A stretch of DNA of 33,143 nucleotides, taken from assembly GCF_936931525.1 (NCBI RefSeq), contig NZ_CAKZII010000133.1, positions 1 to 33,143 on the forward strand. The letters run 5' to 3'. This document shows, piece by piece, positions 32,986-33,143 of the stretch (position 1 is the stretch's first letter; the number at the start of each line of letters is the position of its first letter). Made by a program: the position numbers and the translations under genes. This DNA comes from an uncultured Aurantimicrobium sp. GTDB lineage: Bacteria; Actinomycetota; Actinomycetes; Actinomycetales; Microbacteriaceae. The notes beneath the pieces were generated by a model. That model searched no databases. It was not told the DNA's origin and saw nothing but the letters and a program-made list of their open reading frames with translations.

Positions 32986-33143
32986 CGGGTGGCGGCCGCG
33001 CGCGCGCGGCGGGCCTGCGAGCAGTTCCTGGAGGACCACCGGGTGCTGGTGGAGCCGGCGTGTGGGGCGGCGCTGGCGGTGGTTTACGACGTGCCGCCGC
33101 CGCCGGACTGGCCGCACGGCCAGGTCGCGGCCATCGCGCTGCC
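32986..33143 (+). other. Foreign GC-rich fragment: serine dehydratase-like
   Basis: Frame 1 of this segment reads ...RRACEQFLEDHRVLVEPACGAALAVVYD..., recognisable as the VEPACGAALA region of the eukaryote-type L-serine dehydratase/threonine deaminase family (PLP enzymes). GC is far above the rest of the window and nearly every third base is G or C. Both sequence and composition change in the middle of a native gene. The most likely explanation is a chimeric contig end or contaminant DNA, not a gene of this organism. Confidence 0.7.

Noticed and set aside
32809-33117. Arg/Pro-rich minus-strand open frame at the window end
   Set aside because: It crosses the compositional join and is an artefact of GC-rich repeats.
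1-33143. CRISPR array, IS element, prophage or integrase att site
   Set aside because: No repeat-spacer pattern, transposase, terminal inverted repeats or integrase were found. The YqaJ-like and HigB-like genes alone do not make a prophage.

Overview
The window looks like a chromosomal stretch of a high-GC Gram-positive bacterium, most likely a small-genome actinobacterium of the Microbacteriaceae type. The evidence is moderate-to-high GC, actinobacterial protein variants (single-cassette sugar ABC ATPase, Pat/HisC2-type aminotransferase, DUF6350/PerM), a sucC-sucD ... DUF6350-purN-purH gene order like that of mycobacteria, and several genes that look leaderless. I cannot assign a genus from sequence alone. 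No rRNA, tRNA, CRISPR array or insertion sequence was seen.

Left part (1-6796, + strand): a xylose/pentose catabolism locus. It holds xylose isomerase (5' end cut by the window), xylulokinase, a three-gene sugar ABC importer (lipoprotein, ATPase, permease) and an aldose epimerase. Candidate operators made of TATTTGTT half-sites lie before the binding-protein gene, and strong hairpins follow the binding protein and the permease. Middle-left (6793-11814): a saccharopine dehydrogenase-family oxidoreductase, an Nramp metal transporter, the rplJ-rplL operon with an attenuator-bearing L10 leader, and a PfkB sugar-phosphate kinase. Middle (11889-16561): an OmpR-type two-component system whose promoter carries 11-bp-phased repeats, a YqaJ-like nuclease plus a GNAT acetyltransferase, and an aromatic aminotransferase.

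Middle-right (16645-24993, - strand): sucC-sucD, then a membrane protein with a Lys/Ala/Pro tail, a DUF6350 (PerM-like) protein, purN, purH and a dimethylargininase-like enzyme fused to an N-terminal four-helix membrane domain. Then (25180-29911) come a VIT/CCC1-family metal transporter preceded by a good DtxR/IdeR-like box, and a tightly packed minus-strand run of HigB-like toxin, HigA-like antitoxin, glycerophosphodiester phosphodiesterase and PcrA helicase.

The right end is more accessory. It has a Bax-inhibitor-1 family protein, a small membrane protein, a stand-alone EndoU-type nuclease gene coupled to a likely immunity gene, and small hypothetical genes. The last ~160-190 bases change abruptly to very GC-rich sequence encoding a serine dehydratase-like fragment in another frame. 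This is most simply a chimeric assembly join that truncates the last native gene. The most interesting candidates are the orphan EndoU/immunity pair, the membrane-anchored dimethylargininase, and the toxin-antitoxin pair heading the pcrA gene run.
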